A stretch of 64,000 nucleotides of DNA from Pseudoalteromonas sp. A601. Lineage in GTDB: Bacteria; Pseudomonadota; Gammaproteobacteria; Enterobacterales; Alteromonadaceae. The position numbers and the translations under genes were made by a program. The stretch covers positions 124,001-188,000 of the forward strand of contig NZ_MXQF01000004.1 in the NCBI RefSeq assembly GCF_002165575.1. The letters are read 5' to 3'. The notes under the pieces were generated by a model. It saw only the letters and a program-made list of their open reading frames with translations. It was not told where the DNA came from and did not search any database. Positions within the stretch are counted from its first letter, which is position 1; the number at the start of each line of letters is the position of its first letter. Below, in pieces: positions 10,267-19,317 of this stretch.

Positions 10267-10295
10267 TTGACATTAGGTGTTAAAAGACTTAAAAA
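10267..10295 (+). promoter_or_regulatory. Candidate sigma-70 promoter for the ilv leader transcript
   Basis: A consensus -35 TTGACA at 10267–10272 is followed, 17 bases later, by a weak -10 TAAAAA. The leader peptide starts about 80 bases downstream. TATGAT at 10114–10119 offset does not apply here; an alternative -10 further downstream cannot be excluded. Confidence 0.4.
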
Positions 10296-10376
10296 TAAAC
10301 TATTAAAATAAGTTATGATTTAGTTAAGTGTTATGCACATGCTTCGCTAATCTATATAAATTAAAAGACACTTATA

Positions 10377-10448
10377 ATGAAATATCAAATTCGCCTTTTT
10401 AACGTGCTCGTACTGGTCTTAGTCTTAAGCCCAGTGGGGATGTATTGA
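10377..10448 (+). CDS. ilv operon leader peptide (attenuator peptide)
   Basis: A 23-residue open reading frame, MKYQIRLF... continuing NVLVLVLVLSPVGMY, with nine Leu/Val codons clustered in its middle. It ends about 20 bases before a strong hairpin plus T-run that precedes ilvI. A short peptide loaded with the pathway's own products just upstream of a terminator is the classic transcription-attenuation layout: ribosome stalling at Leu/Val codons when charged tRNA is scarce would favour an antiterminator and let transcription continue into ilvIH. The function is inferred from this architecture. Confidence 0.85.
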   Translation: MKYQIRLFNVLVLVLVLSPVGMY

Positions 10449-10466
10449 AAAGTGAATTCGCTTTTT

Positions 10467-10497
10467 AAAAACCCCCGCCACAAACGGGGGTTTTTTT
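10467..10497 (+). terminator. Attenuator terminator upstream of ilvI
   Basis: An 11-base perfect stem (AAAAACCCCCG / CGGGGGTTTTT) with a 7-base loop and a T-run to 10497. It lies between the Leu/Val-rich leader peptide and ilvI, so it should end transcription when branched-chain amino acids are plentiful. Confidence 0.9.
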
Positions 10498-10563
10498 ATG
10501 CTTTTAAATAAAATACCTTAGCTACTTTTAAAGTAAGGGTCGATGGCACGCAGAGGAATGAGG

Positions 10564-12288
10564 ATGAGTACACAACAATATAATGGTTCTGAACTAGTTG
10601 TTCAGTCATTAAAAAAATTAAAGGTAAAGTATATCTTTGGCTACCCTGGTGGGTCTGTTCTTGATTTATACGATGCTCTATTTCAACAAGATGAAGTAGA
10701 GCATATTTTAGTCCGTCACGAACAAGCTGCAACACACATGGCCGATGGTTATGCCCGTGCTACTGGCGAAGTAGGCGTCGTTTTGGCAACCTCAGGCCCA
10801 GGTGCAACAAATTGCATCACAGGCATCGCTACCGCCTATATGGATTCAATCCCAATGGTTGTCTTATCCGGTCAAGTACCGACAAGCTTAATTGGTGATG
10901 ACGCCTTCCAAGAAACAGATATTGTTGGGTGCTCTCGCCCGATCGTTAAACATAGCTTCAATTGTCGTAGTGCAGAAGAAATACCAGCAATAATGGCAAA
11001 AGCGTTTTATATCGCAAGTACAGGCCGTCCTGGCCCTGTGGTAGTTGAGCTACCTAAAGACATGCTTAACCCTGCGCTTAAATATGATTTTCAATTCCCT
11101 GCAACGTCACAGCTACGTACCTATAGTCCTAATACAAAAGGTCATTCAAAACAAATTCGTAAAGCTGTAGCTGCTATTTTAGAGGCTAAAAAGTTAGTTA
11201 TCTATTCTGGAGGCGGTATTGTTATATCGAATACCTCAGAGCAGCTTACTCACCTAGTTGAATCATTAAATGCGCCTATCACTAACACATTGATGGGATT
11301 AGGCGGCATTTCAGGTGTCCATCCTAACTTTATTGGTATGCTTGGGATGCACGGTAGTTTAGAAGCAAACAAAGCGATGGCCAATGCCGATGTAATTCTA
11401 GCACTGGGTGCACGTTTTGATGATCGTGTGACGAATAACGTCAAAAAGTTTTGTCCGAACGCAACTATTGTTCATGTTGATGTTGATCCTACATCTATTT
11501 CTAAAACCATTAAAGCCCATATACCTGTTGTAGGTTGCTTAGCGACTGTACTTGAACAATTACAAACAGCCATAGATAAAAGCCCTATCAATATCGATCG
11601 CAGCGCGCAAGAGGATTGGTGGCGACAAATTATCAGCTGGCGTGAACAAAAATGCCTAAGTTACAGTACTGATGGAGACAAAATTAAACCTCAAGCGGTT
11701 ATTGAAGCCATATATAAAGCAACAAATGGTGATGCCTATGTAAGCTCTGATGTCGGTCAGCACCAGATGTTTGCGGCGCAGTATTACCCATTTAAAAACC
11801 CACGCCAATGGATCAACTCTGGTGGTTTAGGCACTATGGGCTTTGGTCTACCCGCGGCGATGGGTGTTAAACTGGCATTTCCTGATAAAGAGTCAATTTG
11901 TGTTACGGGTGATGGCTCAATTCAAATGAATATTCAAGAGCTCTCAACCTGCTTACAATATAACCTAGCGGTAAAAGTTGTATCGCTGAACAATCGTTCA
12001 CTGGGCATGGTTCGTCAATGGCAAGATATGATGTATAACGGCAGACACTCGTCTTCTTACATGGAATCATTACCCGACTTTGTCAAACTGGCCGAAAGCT
12101 ATGGGCATGTAGGTATTCGTGTCGATACGCTCGAAGAGTTACAACCTGCGATAGATAAAGCAATGTCTATCAATGACAAGTTAGTGTTTTTAGATATCTG
12201 TGTTGACGAAAAAGAGCATGTATACCCAATGCAAATTAAGCTCGGTGCTATAGATGAAATGTGGTTACGTAAAGGAGTAAAAGCATAA
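10564..12288 (+). CDS. ilvI: Acetolactate synthase, large catalytic subunit
   Basis: A thiamine-diphosphate enzyme that condenses pyruvate with pyruvate or 2-oxobutyrate, the first common step of valine, leucine and isoleucine synthesis. [33 protein letters not shown] (with the catalytic glutamate), [16 protein letters not shown] and the TPP-binding [14 protein letters not shown] are all present. Frame-compatible ATGs exist at 10543 and 10558, but AGAGGA at 10552–10557 is placed correctly only for the ATG at 10564. The resulting 574 residues equal the usual IlvI length. The stop overlaps the ilvH start (TAATG). The leader peptide and attenuator upstream indicate control by branched-chain amino acid supply. 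Confidence 0.95.
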   Translation: MSTQQYNGSELVVQSLKKLKVKYIFGYPGGSVLDLYDALFQQDEVEHILVRHEQAATHMADGYARATGEVGVVLATSGPGATNCITGIATAYMDSIPMVVLSGQVPTSLIGDDAFQETDIVGCSRPIVKHSFNCRSAEEIPAIMAKAFYIASTGRPGPVVVELPKDMLNPALKYDFQFPATSQLRTYSPNTKGHSKQIRKAVAAILEAKKLVIYSGGGIVISNTSEQLTHLVESLNAPITNTLMGLGGISGVHPNFIGMLGMHGSLEANKAMANADVILALGARFDDRVTNNVKKFCPNATIVHVDVDPTSISKTIKAHIPVVGCLATVLEQLQTAIDKSPINIDRSAQEDWWRQIISWREQKCLSYSTDGDKIKPQAVIEAIYKATNGDAYVSSDVGQHQMFAAQYYPFKNPRQWINSGGLGTMGFGLPAAMGVKLAFPDKESICVTGDGSIQMNIQELSTCLQYNLAVKVVSLNNRSLGMVRQWQDMMYNGRHSSSYMESLPDFVKLAESYGHVGIRVDTLEELQPAIDKAMSINDKLVFLDICVDEKEHVYPMQIKLGAIDEMWLRKGVKA

Positions 12289-12785
12289 TGCGTCGTATAT
12301 TATCAATCTTACTAGAAAACGAGCCTGGCTCACTATCACGCATTGTCGGCCTTTTCTCGCAACGTGCCTATAATATAGATAGCTTAACAGTTGGCACAAC
12401 TGACGATCATTCATTATCCCGTATAACAATTACGACTATGGGTGATGATAGAATTGTCGAGCAGATCACCAAGCAAGTGAATAAGCTAGTCGATGTGCTC
12501 AAGATAATCGACTTAACAGAAATGGCGCATATTGAACGTGAACTACTTTTAGTGAAAGTATTTGCGCAAGATGAAACAAAGCGCGCAGCGGTAACGCGTG
12601 TAGTGGATGTGTTTCAAGGTGCAATATTAGATATGGGCCGTAATAGTTATACATTACAGCTTGTTAGTAGTATTGATAAAATCGAATCATTTTTAGATAC
12701 CTTGCGTCATGAGACTGATATTATCGAAGTGGTGCGCTCTGGTGCTGTAGGCATCGGCCGAGGAGATAAAGCCTTAAAAGCTTAG
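12288..12785 (+). CDS. ilvH: Acetolactate synthase, small regulatory subunit
   Basis: The regulatory partner of IlvI; it binds valine through its N-terminal ACT domain ([20 protein letters not shown], residues 1–20) and gives feedback inhibition. The second half is the typical ALS small-subunit C-terminal domain (IERELLLVKVFA onward). At 165 residues it is close to E. coli IlvH (163). The ATG overlaps the ilvI stop codon by one base, so the two subunits are translationally coupled. A strong terminator follows 15 bases after the stop. Confidence 0.95.
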   Translation: MRRILSILLENEPGSLSRIVGLFSQRAYNIDSLTVGTTDDHSLSRITITTMGDDRIVEQITKQVNKLVDVLKIIDLTEMAHIERELLLVKVFAQDETKRAAVTRVVDVFQGAILDMGRNSYTLQLVSSIDKIESFLDTLRHETDIIEVVRSGAVGIGRGDKALKA

Positions 12786-12800
12786 TATTTATAAGCTTAC

Positions 12801-12828
12801 AAAAAAAGGGCTAATTAGCCCTTTTTTT
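12801..12828. terminator. Bidirectional terminator between ilvH and hupB
   Basis: A fully palindromic 28-base element: seven A, GGGCTAA, then TTAGCCC and seven T. It lies between convergent genes and can terminate both transcripts. Confidence 0.92.
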
Positions 12829-12850
12829 ATTAATAAGATAAAAGTGCTTA

Positions 12851-13126
12851 TTAAGGATTAACTTGATCTTTAAGACCTTTACCCGCTTTAAAGCTTGGGA
12901 TAGTTGCCGCTGAAATTTGGATTTCCGCACCAGTTTGTGGGTTACGGCCAGTACGTGCTGCACGCTCTTTTACAGAGAAAGTACCAAAACCAACTAGTGC
13001 AACTGAATTACCTTCTTTTAAAGAATTCGTTACTGCGCCAGTGAATGCGTCAAGTGCGCGAGTTGCTGCTGCTTTAGAGATTTCTGCATCAGTAGCGATT
13101 TTTTCAACTAATTGAGCTTTATTCAT
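12851..13126 (-). CDS. hupB: DNA-binding protein HU, beta-type
   Basis: A small histone-like protein that binds and bends DNA as a dimer. The 91 residues match HU-beta closely: [20 protein letters not shown] at the start, [20 protein letters not shown] and the [11 protein letters not shown] beta-arm with its intercalating proline. The sequence is nearer to E. coli HupB than to HupA. A good AGGAAT-type site precedes the ATG. It is transcribed alone, with its own AT-rich upstream region, downstream of but distinct from the long minus-strand operon. Confidence 0.93.
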   Translation of the reverse strand: MNKAQLVEKIATDAEISKAAATRALDAFTGAVTNSLKEGNSVALVGFGTFSVKERAARTGRNPQTGAEIQISAATIPSFKAGKGLKDQVNP

Positions 13127-13299
13127 TTGTTAAATTCCTATTCGTTATTATTTTGCCTTCGCAAAACCTATCTTTATGCATTTTTAAAGTATTGGCAACA
13201 GCAAATTGCCATTTTTGCTTAAATTCTTAAAAAATGGGTAAAATTTAAATAAATTGCCGATAAAAGTATGATTTTTCAATAATCAATACTGAATAAAGA

Positions 13300-13311
13300 G
13301 GCTTGAAAGCC
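13300..13311 (-). terminator. Weak hairpin at the end of the sigma-E/ChrR operon
   Basis: A short stem (GGCTT / AAGCC) about 25 bases after the last gene of the operon, followed on the minus strand by a modest T-rich stretch. It may end the operon, but the stem is short. Confidence 0.35.
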
Positions 13312-13333
13312 GTTCAGTTTAGCAATTTCTGTA

Positions 13334-13867
13334 TCATTCAACTTTTTCGATAACTAAGGTCACTTCCCCAACCTCAACGCCAAACTTATCAATAGCTGTG
13401 CGGTTAATCAAGCGAGATTGTGTTACCAAGTACATCCAATCATCAAAATCCACTTCTATTTCGCTATCATCCACTTCTAAAACTAGAGAATAAGTCCAAT
13501 GAAACACACTGCCACTGCTTTTCCCTTGCGCTATACCCAATACATCACTGGCTGTACCCGTTAAGGTATTATCATCGTTTAGTGTAATGTGCCATACACG
13601 GCGCTGAGTTTCACCATCATCATAAACAAAGTCTTCTTCAATGGTGCCCTTATTCCCTTCCCAGTATGCATTCATCTCTACAACGAGCTTACGGGTTAAC
13701 TCACCTTTAAAATCTTGTACAACGCCATACGCTTTGAGCTTGCCATTAAAAAACTGCTTAAAGTTAAATTCTGGACCTGTATCTTGGTAATGTTGCACAT
13801 CGGGTGCGGCACAGCTTACCAAAAGTGTGCAAGCGAATAATAAACTAACAGCGATAAATCGTTTCAT
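13334..13867 (-). CDS. DUF3833 family lipoprotein
   Basis: A 177-residue exported lipoprotein. A signal sequence ends in the lipobox LLVSC, so the cysteine at about residue 19 is lipidated. The mature part (FFNGKLKAYGVVQDFKGELT, GNKGTIEEDFVYDDGETQRR, DWMYLVTQSRLINRT) fits what I recall of DUF3833, a beta-rich lipocalin-like family of unknown activity. It overlaps the chalcone-isomerase-like gene by four bases (ATGA) and is the last member of the sigma-E/ChrR operon. A lipid-handling role in the outer membrane is plausible from context but not shown. Confidence 0.8.
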   Translation of the reverse strand: MKRFIAVSLLFACTLLVSCAAPDVQHYQDTGPEFNFKQFFNGKLKAYGVVQDFKGELTRKLVVEMNAYWEGNKGTIEEDFVYDDGETQRRVWHITLNDDNTLTGTASDVLGIAQGKSSGSVFHWTYSLVLEVDDSEIEVDFDDWMYLVTQSRLINRTAIDKFGVEVGEVTLVIEKVE

Positions 13868-14361
13868 TTTTGTGCTCCAATGAGTTGTTTTCGCATCTGC
13901 GGTTCTGATGTATTCTCAGATAGCCAAATAGCTAAAAAACTGTCTGTAAAATCAGTGTCATCAATACCACCAAGCTTTTGCTCATTATGGTAAAAAACAC
14001 CCTGCCCCTGTTTATCAGTAACATAAGTGAGGCTTTCGCCTTCTTTAATATCAGGCCACAGTGCCAGTAATTGTTGGTCATATTTTCCAACCAGCGAACT
14101 TTTGCCTAAATGCTGCCATTGCTCATTAGTCGCTTTGATAATATCTTTGGCAGCAAAGTCCCTTAAGTAAGTTAAAGTTAACCTAGTGGGGTGCTGACCA
14201 AACTCATAGTTACCTGATGGAGTGGCAAGCTTAGCATCATAAACATCCCAAAAATAATACTCAAAACGACTCTCGCCTACCGGTTTAAACTCAGCTGCAA
14301 AACAACAAAACGATAAAACCAGCAAAGGACTGTAAAGCAGAATAAACAGTGAATTACGCAT
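13864..14361 (-). CDS. Chalcone-isomerase-like (fatty-acid-binding fold) exported protein
   Basis: A 165-residue protein with a signal peptide (about residues 1–23, ending CCFAAE). The mature part, with FEYYFWDVYDAKLATPSG, LTLTYLRDFAAKDIIKATNEQW and a final DTDFTDSFLAIWLSENT, matches the bacterial chalcone-isomerase-like family. That fold binds fatty acids in plant relatives, and the bacterial proteins are probably not true chalcone isomerases. It sits between a DUF2878 membrane protein and the DUF3833 lipoprotein, so a role in periplasmic lipid binding or modification under sigma-E control is a reasonable inference. Confidence 0.82.
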   Translation of the reverse strand: MRNSLFILLYSPLLVLSFCCFAAEFKPVGESRFEYYFWDVYDAKLATPSGNYEFGQHPTRLTLTYLRDFAAKDIIKATNEQWQHLGKSSLVGKYDQQLLALWPDIKEGESLTYVTDKQGQGVFYHNEQKLGGIDDTDFTDSFLAIWLSENTSEPQMRKQLIGAQK

Positions 14362-14393
14362 AATCTATCCTCTTACATTACGGTGATAGTTGA

Positions 14394-14915
14394 TTAAATA
14401 TTCTGACTAGGTTGGGACTGAACGTACAGGGCCGCCTTTTTGTTGACAAAAATAACTACGTTAAACATTAGCGCCCAAGCAAAACCATAACTAAGCCAAA
14501 AAAACCAAAGTGGATTTACTATGCTAATGACTTCAAATCTGGCTCCAGCCCAGTAACTTGCAGGTGCAAAAATGGTGCACACGGCCACTGAGAGATACCA
14601 CGGCAAGCGAGTTAAAAACTCCATGGAAGTATTAATAGTAAGTAGTAACGCACTCCACAGCAGTACAAACCAAACAGGGTAAGGAGCGGCTTTAAACTCA
14701 AGTAAGCCAAGTTGCACCACCATAAATTCAAAGCTAAGCGCTATGATCAAACCAATAATTAAAATTATTACATCTAATTTTCGCTGCTTAGATAAGTAAA
14801 GCATGAGCGCAATAATGCAAACTATGGCAGGTATTGCTTGGCCTTCAAGGAGCAGGGCCATAAACCATACCCCTTGAAACAGCAAAAAATTAATAACCGA
14901 GTGCAATGTCATCAC
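14394..14915 (-). CDS. DUF2878 family integral membrane protein
   Basis: A 173-residue hydrophobic protein with about five or six membrane segments (for example VINFLLFQGVWFMALLL, YPVWFVLLWSALLLTI and a final WALMFNVVIFVNK). The pattern matches DUF2878, found with cyclopropane-synthase-like genes in ChrR-linked operons. Function is unknown. It overlaps the end of the methyltransferase gene by about 26 bases; a GTG at 14915 or the ATG at 14912 could be the start. Confidence 0.75.
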   Translation of the reverse strand: MMTLHSVINFLLFQGVWFMALLLEGQAIPAIVCIIALMLYLSKQRKLDVIILIIGLIIALSFEFMVVQLGLLEFKAAPYPVWFVLLWSALLLTINTSMEFLTRLPWYLSVAVCTIFAPASYWAGARFEVISIVNPLWFFWLSYGFAWALMFNVVIFVNKKAALYVQSQPSQNI

Positions 14916-16155
14916 TTGAATGGCTAAATCTAGGCTTACGTGCGACTAAGTGAACAGTGCTCGTCACACGAGTCCTAAAAGCCCCTTCACAGTAAGCTAA
15001 GTAAAATAGCCATAATCGATAAAAACGCTGGTCAAATTTTACTTTATCTATTTCAGGCCAGCTTGCGATAAATCGTGCACGCCAATCAGCTAAGGTCCGC
15101 GCATAATGAACACCAATGTCTTTCACACTGTGCACCACCATGTCAGACTGTTGCATAATTTGTTTGTTCATTTCGTCAATACATGGCAGGCAGCCACCAG
15201 GAAAAATATATTGCTGAATAAAATCAGAGTTTTTTAAGTAATGTTGATATCGTTGATCTGCAATAGTGATTGCTTGGATCAACATAGCACCTGTGTCTTT
15301 AAGTAGCTCATTACATTTTTTGAAAAAACTTGGTAAAAACTCGTGACCAACAGCCTCAATCATTTCAATTGATACAAGCTTGTCAAAGCGCCCTTCAAGC
15401 AAACGGTAATCTTGTTTTAACAACGTAATTTTTTCAGTTAAACCCAGCTGAATTATTTTCGCTTCAACATAAGCATGTTGTTCATCAGAAATAGTAGTAG
15501 TTGTTACATGGCAGCCATAGTGAGTCGCTGCATAAATTGCAAAAGCGCCCCACCCAGTACCGATTTCAATCACTGAATCACCTTGTTGTAAATCGACCTG
15601 CTGGCAAATTAACGCTAACTTATGATTTTGCGCTTGCTCCAATGTTGCATCTTTTGAAGGGTATACAGCACTTGAGTACAACATTTCTGTACTTAAAAAA
15701 GAGGAATATAACTCATTGCCTAAATCATAATGAGCAACAATATTTTTTTTCGATCCTTGCTCAGAATTTTTGTTTTTTAAATGATTTAACCTAAAGTGAA
15801 TGTTACTGAGGAAGGCAAATTTTTTCTCAAAAGCATCAAGTTGCGCCTGGTTAATGGCAAAAATTTCGATTAGCTTGGTCAAGTCATCGCAATCCCAGTG
15901 ACCTAAAATGTAAGATTCACCAGCCCCAACACTACCCGACAATGCAAATGCTTTGTACATAGCTGCATCGTTAACTGTCAGCTTAACTGCGCGCTGTTTA
16001 TCTGCTTTGTTACCAAAGTGGATCACATCATTAGAGTCAATTAACGTGATCTGCCCCTCTTCAATACTATTAAACGCGCCAAATACCAGCTTTTTATATA
16101 TTTTTAGAAGCCAGTTACTACTTTGGCTATTTGATAAACTGGATACTTTTTCCAT
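14890..16155 (-). CDS. Cyclopropane-fatty-acid-synthase-like SAM methyltransferase
   Basis: Transfers a methyl or methylene group from S-adenosylmethionine to unsaturated acyl chains of membrane lipids. The 421-residue protein has the family layout: a ~115-residue N-terminal domain, then AHYDLGNELYSSFLSTEMLYSS, the SAM-binding VIEIGTGWGAFAIYA, DYRLLEGRFDKLVSIEMIEAVG and the C-terminal FIQQYIFPGGCLP and RLWLFYLAYCEGAF. It lies in the sigma-E/ChrR operon with FAD and SDR genes. It may make a modified acyl group other than a plain cyclopropane (in Rhodobacter such enzymes lead to methylated and furan fatty acids), so I avoid the name cfa. Confidence 0.85.
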   Translation of the reverse strand: MEKVSSLSNSQSSNWLLKIYKKLVFGAFNSIEEGQITLIDSNDVIHFGNKADKQRAVKLTVNDAAMYKAFALSGSVGAGESYILGHWDCDDLTKLIEIFAINQAQLDAFEKKFAFLSNIHFRLNHLKNKNSEQGSKKNIVAHYDLGNELYSSFLSTEMLYSSAVYPSKDATLEQAQNHKLALICQQVDLQQGDSVIEIGTGWGAFAIYAATHYGCHVTTTTISDEQHAYVEAKIIQLGLTEKITLLKQDYRLLEGRFDKLVSIEMIEAVGHEFLPSFFKKCNELLKDTGAMLIQAITIADQRYQHYLKNSDFIQQYIFPGGCLPCIDEMNKQIMQQSDMVVHSVKDIGVHYARTLADWRARFIASWPEIDKVKFDQRFYRLWLFYLAYCEGAFRTRVTSTVHLVARKPRFSHSSDDIALGY

Positions 16156-16184
16156 TACATCACCTAACTAGTTATGGAGGAGGC

Positions 16185-16931
16185 TTAAGTGCCGCTTCCT
16201 GAGTGACCTATAAACGGCACTCGCTTTATAAACAACTTAAAGGCATGAATATAAATACCTTTAAAAATACTCCAAGTCATCGCTGGAAACTGCTTTAAAA
16301 CAGCGCTTACATGCTGTTTATTTAACGACTGGCGTTTAAGTCTTAGTGTTGCATCAAACAACAGCTCACTTTCTTTTTTGTTTTCGATATGAATAAGTGC
16401 ATGATCTTTACTAAATCGCGTAGACCAGTGGTAGTTCATATCTAAATCCATAAAAGGTGATACGGAAAAAACCTTTTTAAAGTTCACTTTCTTTTCAAGT
16501 TCAACTAAATAATAGTGACGTTCATTCCACGGGGTATTGCTTACCTCAGCAACCATGTGCGTAAAATCGCCTTTATCTGTTTGGTACACAAAAAAGTTAA
16601 CAGGGCTAAAATAAATACCAAAACAACGTAGCTGCCCCAACATATAAACTCCACTGAAAGAGTCAGCTACACCAAGCTCAGCTATTTTAGTGAGTGCTCG
16701 GGTATAAATAGAATCATCGCTTAAGCTTGCGGACTTTAGATAATCTGATTGCTCAAATTTTAATGCTTTAAAACCTTTTGTACCAAGTTGAGGGTGTATA
16801 TTATTTAGCAGTTCAGGGGCTGATAAATCAACCCACATCATATACAAAGGGTATTTAAATTGATGGGATTTCACCGCAAATCGACGATGCCTAACATCCC
16901 CTGTATAGATAGCGCTATTCAAATTCGACAC
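16185..16931 (-). CDS. DUF1365 family protein
   Basis: A 248-residue soluble protein of the DUF1365 family, recognised by IYTGDVRHRRFAVKSHQFKY at the start, the central FGIYFSPVNFFVYQ, VAEVSNTPWNERHYYLV and FSVSPFMDLDMNYHW. These proteins are consistently found between an FAD-dependent amine-oxidase-like gene and a cyclopropane-synthase-like gene, as here. No activity is established. It overlaps the oxidoreductase gene by 17 bases. The GTG used here lacks a good ribosome site; a TTG three codons in (16922) is an alternative. Confidence 0.85.
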   Translation of the reverse strand: MSNLNSAIYTGDVRHRRFAVKSHQFKYPLYMMWVDLSAPELLNNIHPQLGTKGFKALKFEQSDYLKSASLSDDSIYTRALTKIAELGVADSFSGVYMLGQLRCFGIYFSPVNFFVYQTDKGDFTHMVAEVSNTPWNERHYYLVELEKKVNFKKVFSVSPFMDLDMNYHWSTRFSKDHALIHIENKKESELLFDATLRLKRQSLNKQHVSAVLKQFPAMTWSIFKGIYIHAFKLFIKRVPFIGHSGSGT

Positions 16932-18171
16932 CTAATTGGCGAGCTACATCAACAGCACTCTTAACGCCATCTTCATGAAAACCGTTATACCAATACGCCC
17001 CACAAAAATAGCTATTATTGTTACCATCTATTTGGTGTTTTTGCTGCTGAGCAGCAATAGATGCTTTGTTAAACACTGGGTGATGATAGGTAAATTCACG
17101 AAGAATTTTATCTTTATCAATGCCCTCTTTGTGGTTTAAGGTAACGCAAAACTGAGTGTCACTTTTAATACCCTGCAAAATATTCATTTGGTAAGTCACC
17201 ACCGCCGCTTTATCGGTATTGTCATTCAGTAAGTAGTTCCAACTTGCCCACGCCGCTTTGCGTTTTGGTAAAATACTCGTATCAGTATGCAATATCACAG
17301 AGTTTTCAGAGTATGGTATGGCCCCTAAAATGGTCTTTTCATCATCTGATGGCGCCTGTAATAGCTTAAGGGCTTGATCGGAATGACAGGCAAAAATCAC
17401 TTTATCAAACTGTTCAGATTGACCACCTTTAAAATGAATTGTAACTTTGTCATCAGCCCTTGATACCGTTTCAATATTGCTGTTTAAGCGAATTTTATCT
17501 GAAAAGCCATCAATTAAAGGGGTTATATATTCGCGCGAGCCACCAGGGATCACATACCACTGTGGTCTGTTTGTGATGTCTAATAGACCATGGTTGTAAA
17601 AAAACTTAACAAAAAACTCAACACCAACACTGCTCATCTCTTTTATGCTGGTTGACCAAATTGCAGCCCCCATAGGTAAAATATAATGATACCGAAAAAA
17701 ATCATTGAAACTGTGTATATCTAATAACTGCCCAAGGGTTTGCTCTTGCTTGTAACTGTTTTCACTGTGTAACGCTTTACATAACTTATTAAAACGAACA
17801 ATATCATTGAGTAACTTATAAAAACGAGGTCGTAATATATTGCGTTTTTGAGCAAAGAGACTAGCAAAAGTATGACCATTATATTCAAAACCCGTTTGTT
17901 CATTATGCACACTGAAGCTCATCTCAGTGGGTTTTCGTTCAATTCCAATGCGCTTTAATAGTTTTTCAAAATAAGGATAAGTTCGGTCATTAAATACAAT
18001 AAACCCAGTATCAATGGCATAATCAATACCCTCTACATTCACATCAACCGTGGCAGTGTGCCCGCCAATATAATTGTTCTTCTCAAAAACAGTAACGTCA
18101 TGGTACTTATGAAGTAAGTGAGCACAACTTAAACCCGATATGCCAGAGCCTATTATTGCTATTTTTTTCAA
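16915..18171 (-). CDS. FAD-dependent oxidoreductase (amine-oxidase/desaturase-like)
   Basis: A 418-residue flavoprotein. The N-terminal Rossmann fold carries IIGSGISGLSCAHLL, then VFEKNNYIGGHTATVDV, the pattern of the flavin amine oxidase/phytoene desaturase superfamily. A second motif, DTGFIVFNDRTYPYFEKL, is typical of the group that travels with DUF1365 and cyclopropane-synthase-like genes. The substrate is unknown; context points to a lipid acyl chain. Homologous genes belong to the sigma-E/ChrR regulon in other proteobacteria. It overlaps the SDR gene by four bases (ATGA) upstream and DUF1365 by 17 bases downstream. Confidence 0.87.
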   Translation of the reverse strand: MKKIAIIGSGISGLSCAHLLHKYHDVTVFEKNNYIGGHTATVDVNVEGIDYAIDTGFIVFNDRTYPYFEKLLKRIGIERKPTEMSFSVHNEQTGFEYNGHTFASLFAQKRNILRPRFYKLLNDIVRFNKLCKALHSENSYKQEQTLGQLLDIHSFNDFFRYHYILPMGAAIWSTSIKEMSSVGVEFFVKFFYNHGLLDITNRPQWYVIPGGSREYITPLIDGFSDKIRLNSNIETVSRADDKVTIHFKGGQSEQFDKVIFACHSDQALKLLQAPSDDEKTILGAIPYSENSVILHTDTSILPKRKAAWASWNYLLNDNTDKAAVVTYQMNILQGIKSDTQFCVTLNHKEGIDKDKILREFTYHHPVFNKASIAAQQQKHQIDGNNNSYFCGAYWYNGFHEDGVKSAVDVARQLGVEFE

Positions 18172-18878
18172 CGGGATAATCCTTTTGCAAGTTTAAGCCA
18201 AAGCGGCAAAGGTAAAATACGTAAACATTTTAAAATAAGGGTAAAACGGTATGGAAAATGAACTTCTTTACGGCGCTTTTGTACCCCGGAGATAATGTAT
18301 TCAGCGGCTTTTTGTGCGCTAACAGCCATAGGCATTGGGAAATCATTTTTATCAGTTAAAGGTGTTTTGACAAAACCAGGGTGGACCAGTGTAACGTCAA
18401 CATCATTAAGGTCTACCGCTAAGCTTTTAGCTAAGTAGCTCACACCTGCTTTTGACGCGCCATAAGCCTCTGAACGAGGCAGTGGTAGATAGGTAGCACT
18501 TGAACTGACTAGAACCAATTGCCCACCGGGTTTAATTTTAGGTAGTAATGCATCTAAACAGTAACCCATTGACAGTAAATTAGTCGTGACAACGCGAGTA
18601 AATAAGCTACTGTCAAAGTTTCTTGCATCATCAACGTATTCGCAGTTTCCCGCATTGAGGATAACTCTATCAAAGTGAGGATAAGCAATTGTTGCGCTTT
18701 TTATAGCCTGTAAGTCTGTCGCATCAAATCCGCAAGCTTGGATATTGTTATGCTTTGCAAGCTCCATTAGCTTTTGTGTGTTTCGCCCACAAGCAATAAC
18801 GGTATCACCTAAATCTGCGTACTTCGTAGCTAACTGTTCGCCTATACCTGAAGTGGCACCTGTAATTAAAGTAATCAT
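18168..18878 (-). CDS. Short-chain dehydrogenase/reductase
   Basis: A 236-residue classical SDR. The cofactor motif TGATSGIG is at residues 7–14, NAG (LNAGNCEYVDD) follows, and the catalytic serine and YxxxK are in LVLVSSSATYLPLPRSEAYG then ASK. It probably uses NADP(H), since CGRN follows the second strand; the substrate cannot be read from sequence. It is embedded in the sigma-E/ChrR operon, overlapping the NTF2-like gene upstream and the FAD oxidoreductase gene downstream by four bases each, so the three products are probably made in fixed proportion. Confidence 0.9.
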   Translation of the reverse strand: MITLITGATSGIGEQLATKYADLGDTVIACGRNTQKLMELAKHNNIQACGFDATDLQAIKSATIAYPHFDRVILNAGNCEYVDDARNFDSSLFTRVVTTNLLSMGYCLDALLPKIKPGGQLVLVSSSATYLPLPRSEAYGASKAGVSYLAKSLAVDLNDVDVTLVHPGFVKTPLTDKNDFPMPMAVSAQKAAEYIISGVQKRRKEVHFPYRFTLILKCLRILPLPLWLKLAKGLSR

Positions 18879-19306
18879 ACGCCAGTTGCTCGCTTATCTA
18901 TAAGTTTAATGACAGATCCAACGACGGGAATGTGCCGGTAAAGTAACTCTCCTACATCAAAATAATCTTGATGAGTGATTATTTTATCGCCGTTAAAAAT
19001 AAGGTGACTGTGGCCATTAACGTCAATTTTCTTATGCGATGCCAGCTTAGGATGACGATAACTCATAACCCAATACACAAATGCATTATCACCACTGCAA
19101 TGAGACGATTTGATGTCAAACTGACACTCGGTAACATTACTGTATAAGTCAGCAAAGTATTCATGCAATTGACTTAGCCCAGAAACCTTATGAAGTGGAT
19201 CTGAAAAAACAATATCATGATGATAAATATCAGCTAACAAATGCAAAGTGTGTTTATTTAACTGCTGGTAAATATTGACGAACGTTTCAACTTTGGCAGT
19301 GCTCAT
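18875..19306 (-). CDS. NTF2-like (SnoaL-type) protein
   Basis: A 143-residue protein with the NTF2-like cone fold: a helical start (FVNIYQQLNKHTLHLLADIY), HHDIVFSDPLHKVSGLSQLH and a terminal beta-rich half (SHLIFNGDKIITHQDYFDVG). Members of this superfamily bind small hydrophobic ligands or act as isomerases or hydratases. The activity here is unknown. It follows the photolyase gene by 11 bases and overlaps the SDR gene, so it belongs to the sigma-E/ChrR operon. Its usual co-occurrence with the SDR suggests a joint step. Confidence 0.83.
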   Translation of the reverse strand: MSTAKVETFVNIYQQLNKHTLHLLADIYHHDIVFSDPLHKVSGLSQLHEYFADLYSNVTECQFDIKSSHCSGDNAFVYWVMSYRHPKLASHKKIDVNGHSHLIFNGDKIITHQDYFDVGELLYRHIPVVGSVIKLIDKRATGV

Positions 19307-19317
19307 CTTAATCCTTG

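Larger units (their letters stand above)
10065..10376. other. Divergent intergenic region upstream of the M6 protease gene and the ilv leader
   Basis: 312 bases of AT-rich DNA without a gene. It holds a 14-base palindrome at 10191–10204 and a candidate promoter for the ilv leader from 10267. Nothing else stands out. Confidence 0.6.
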
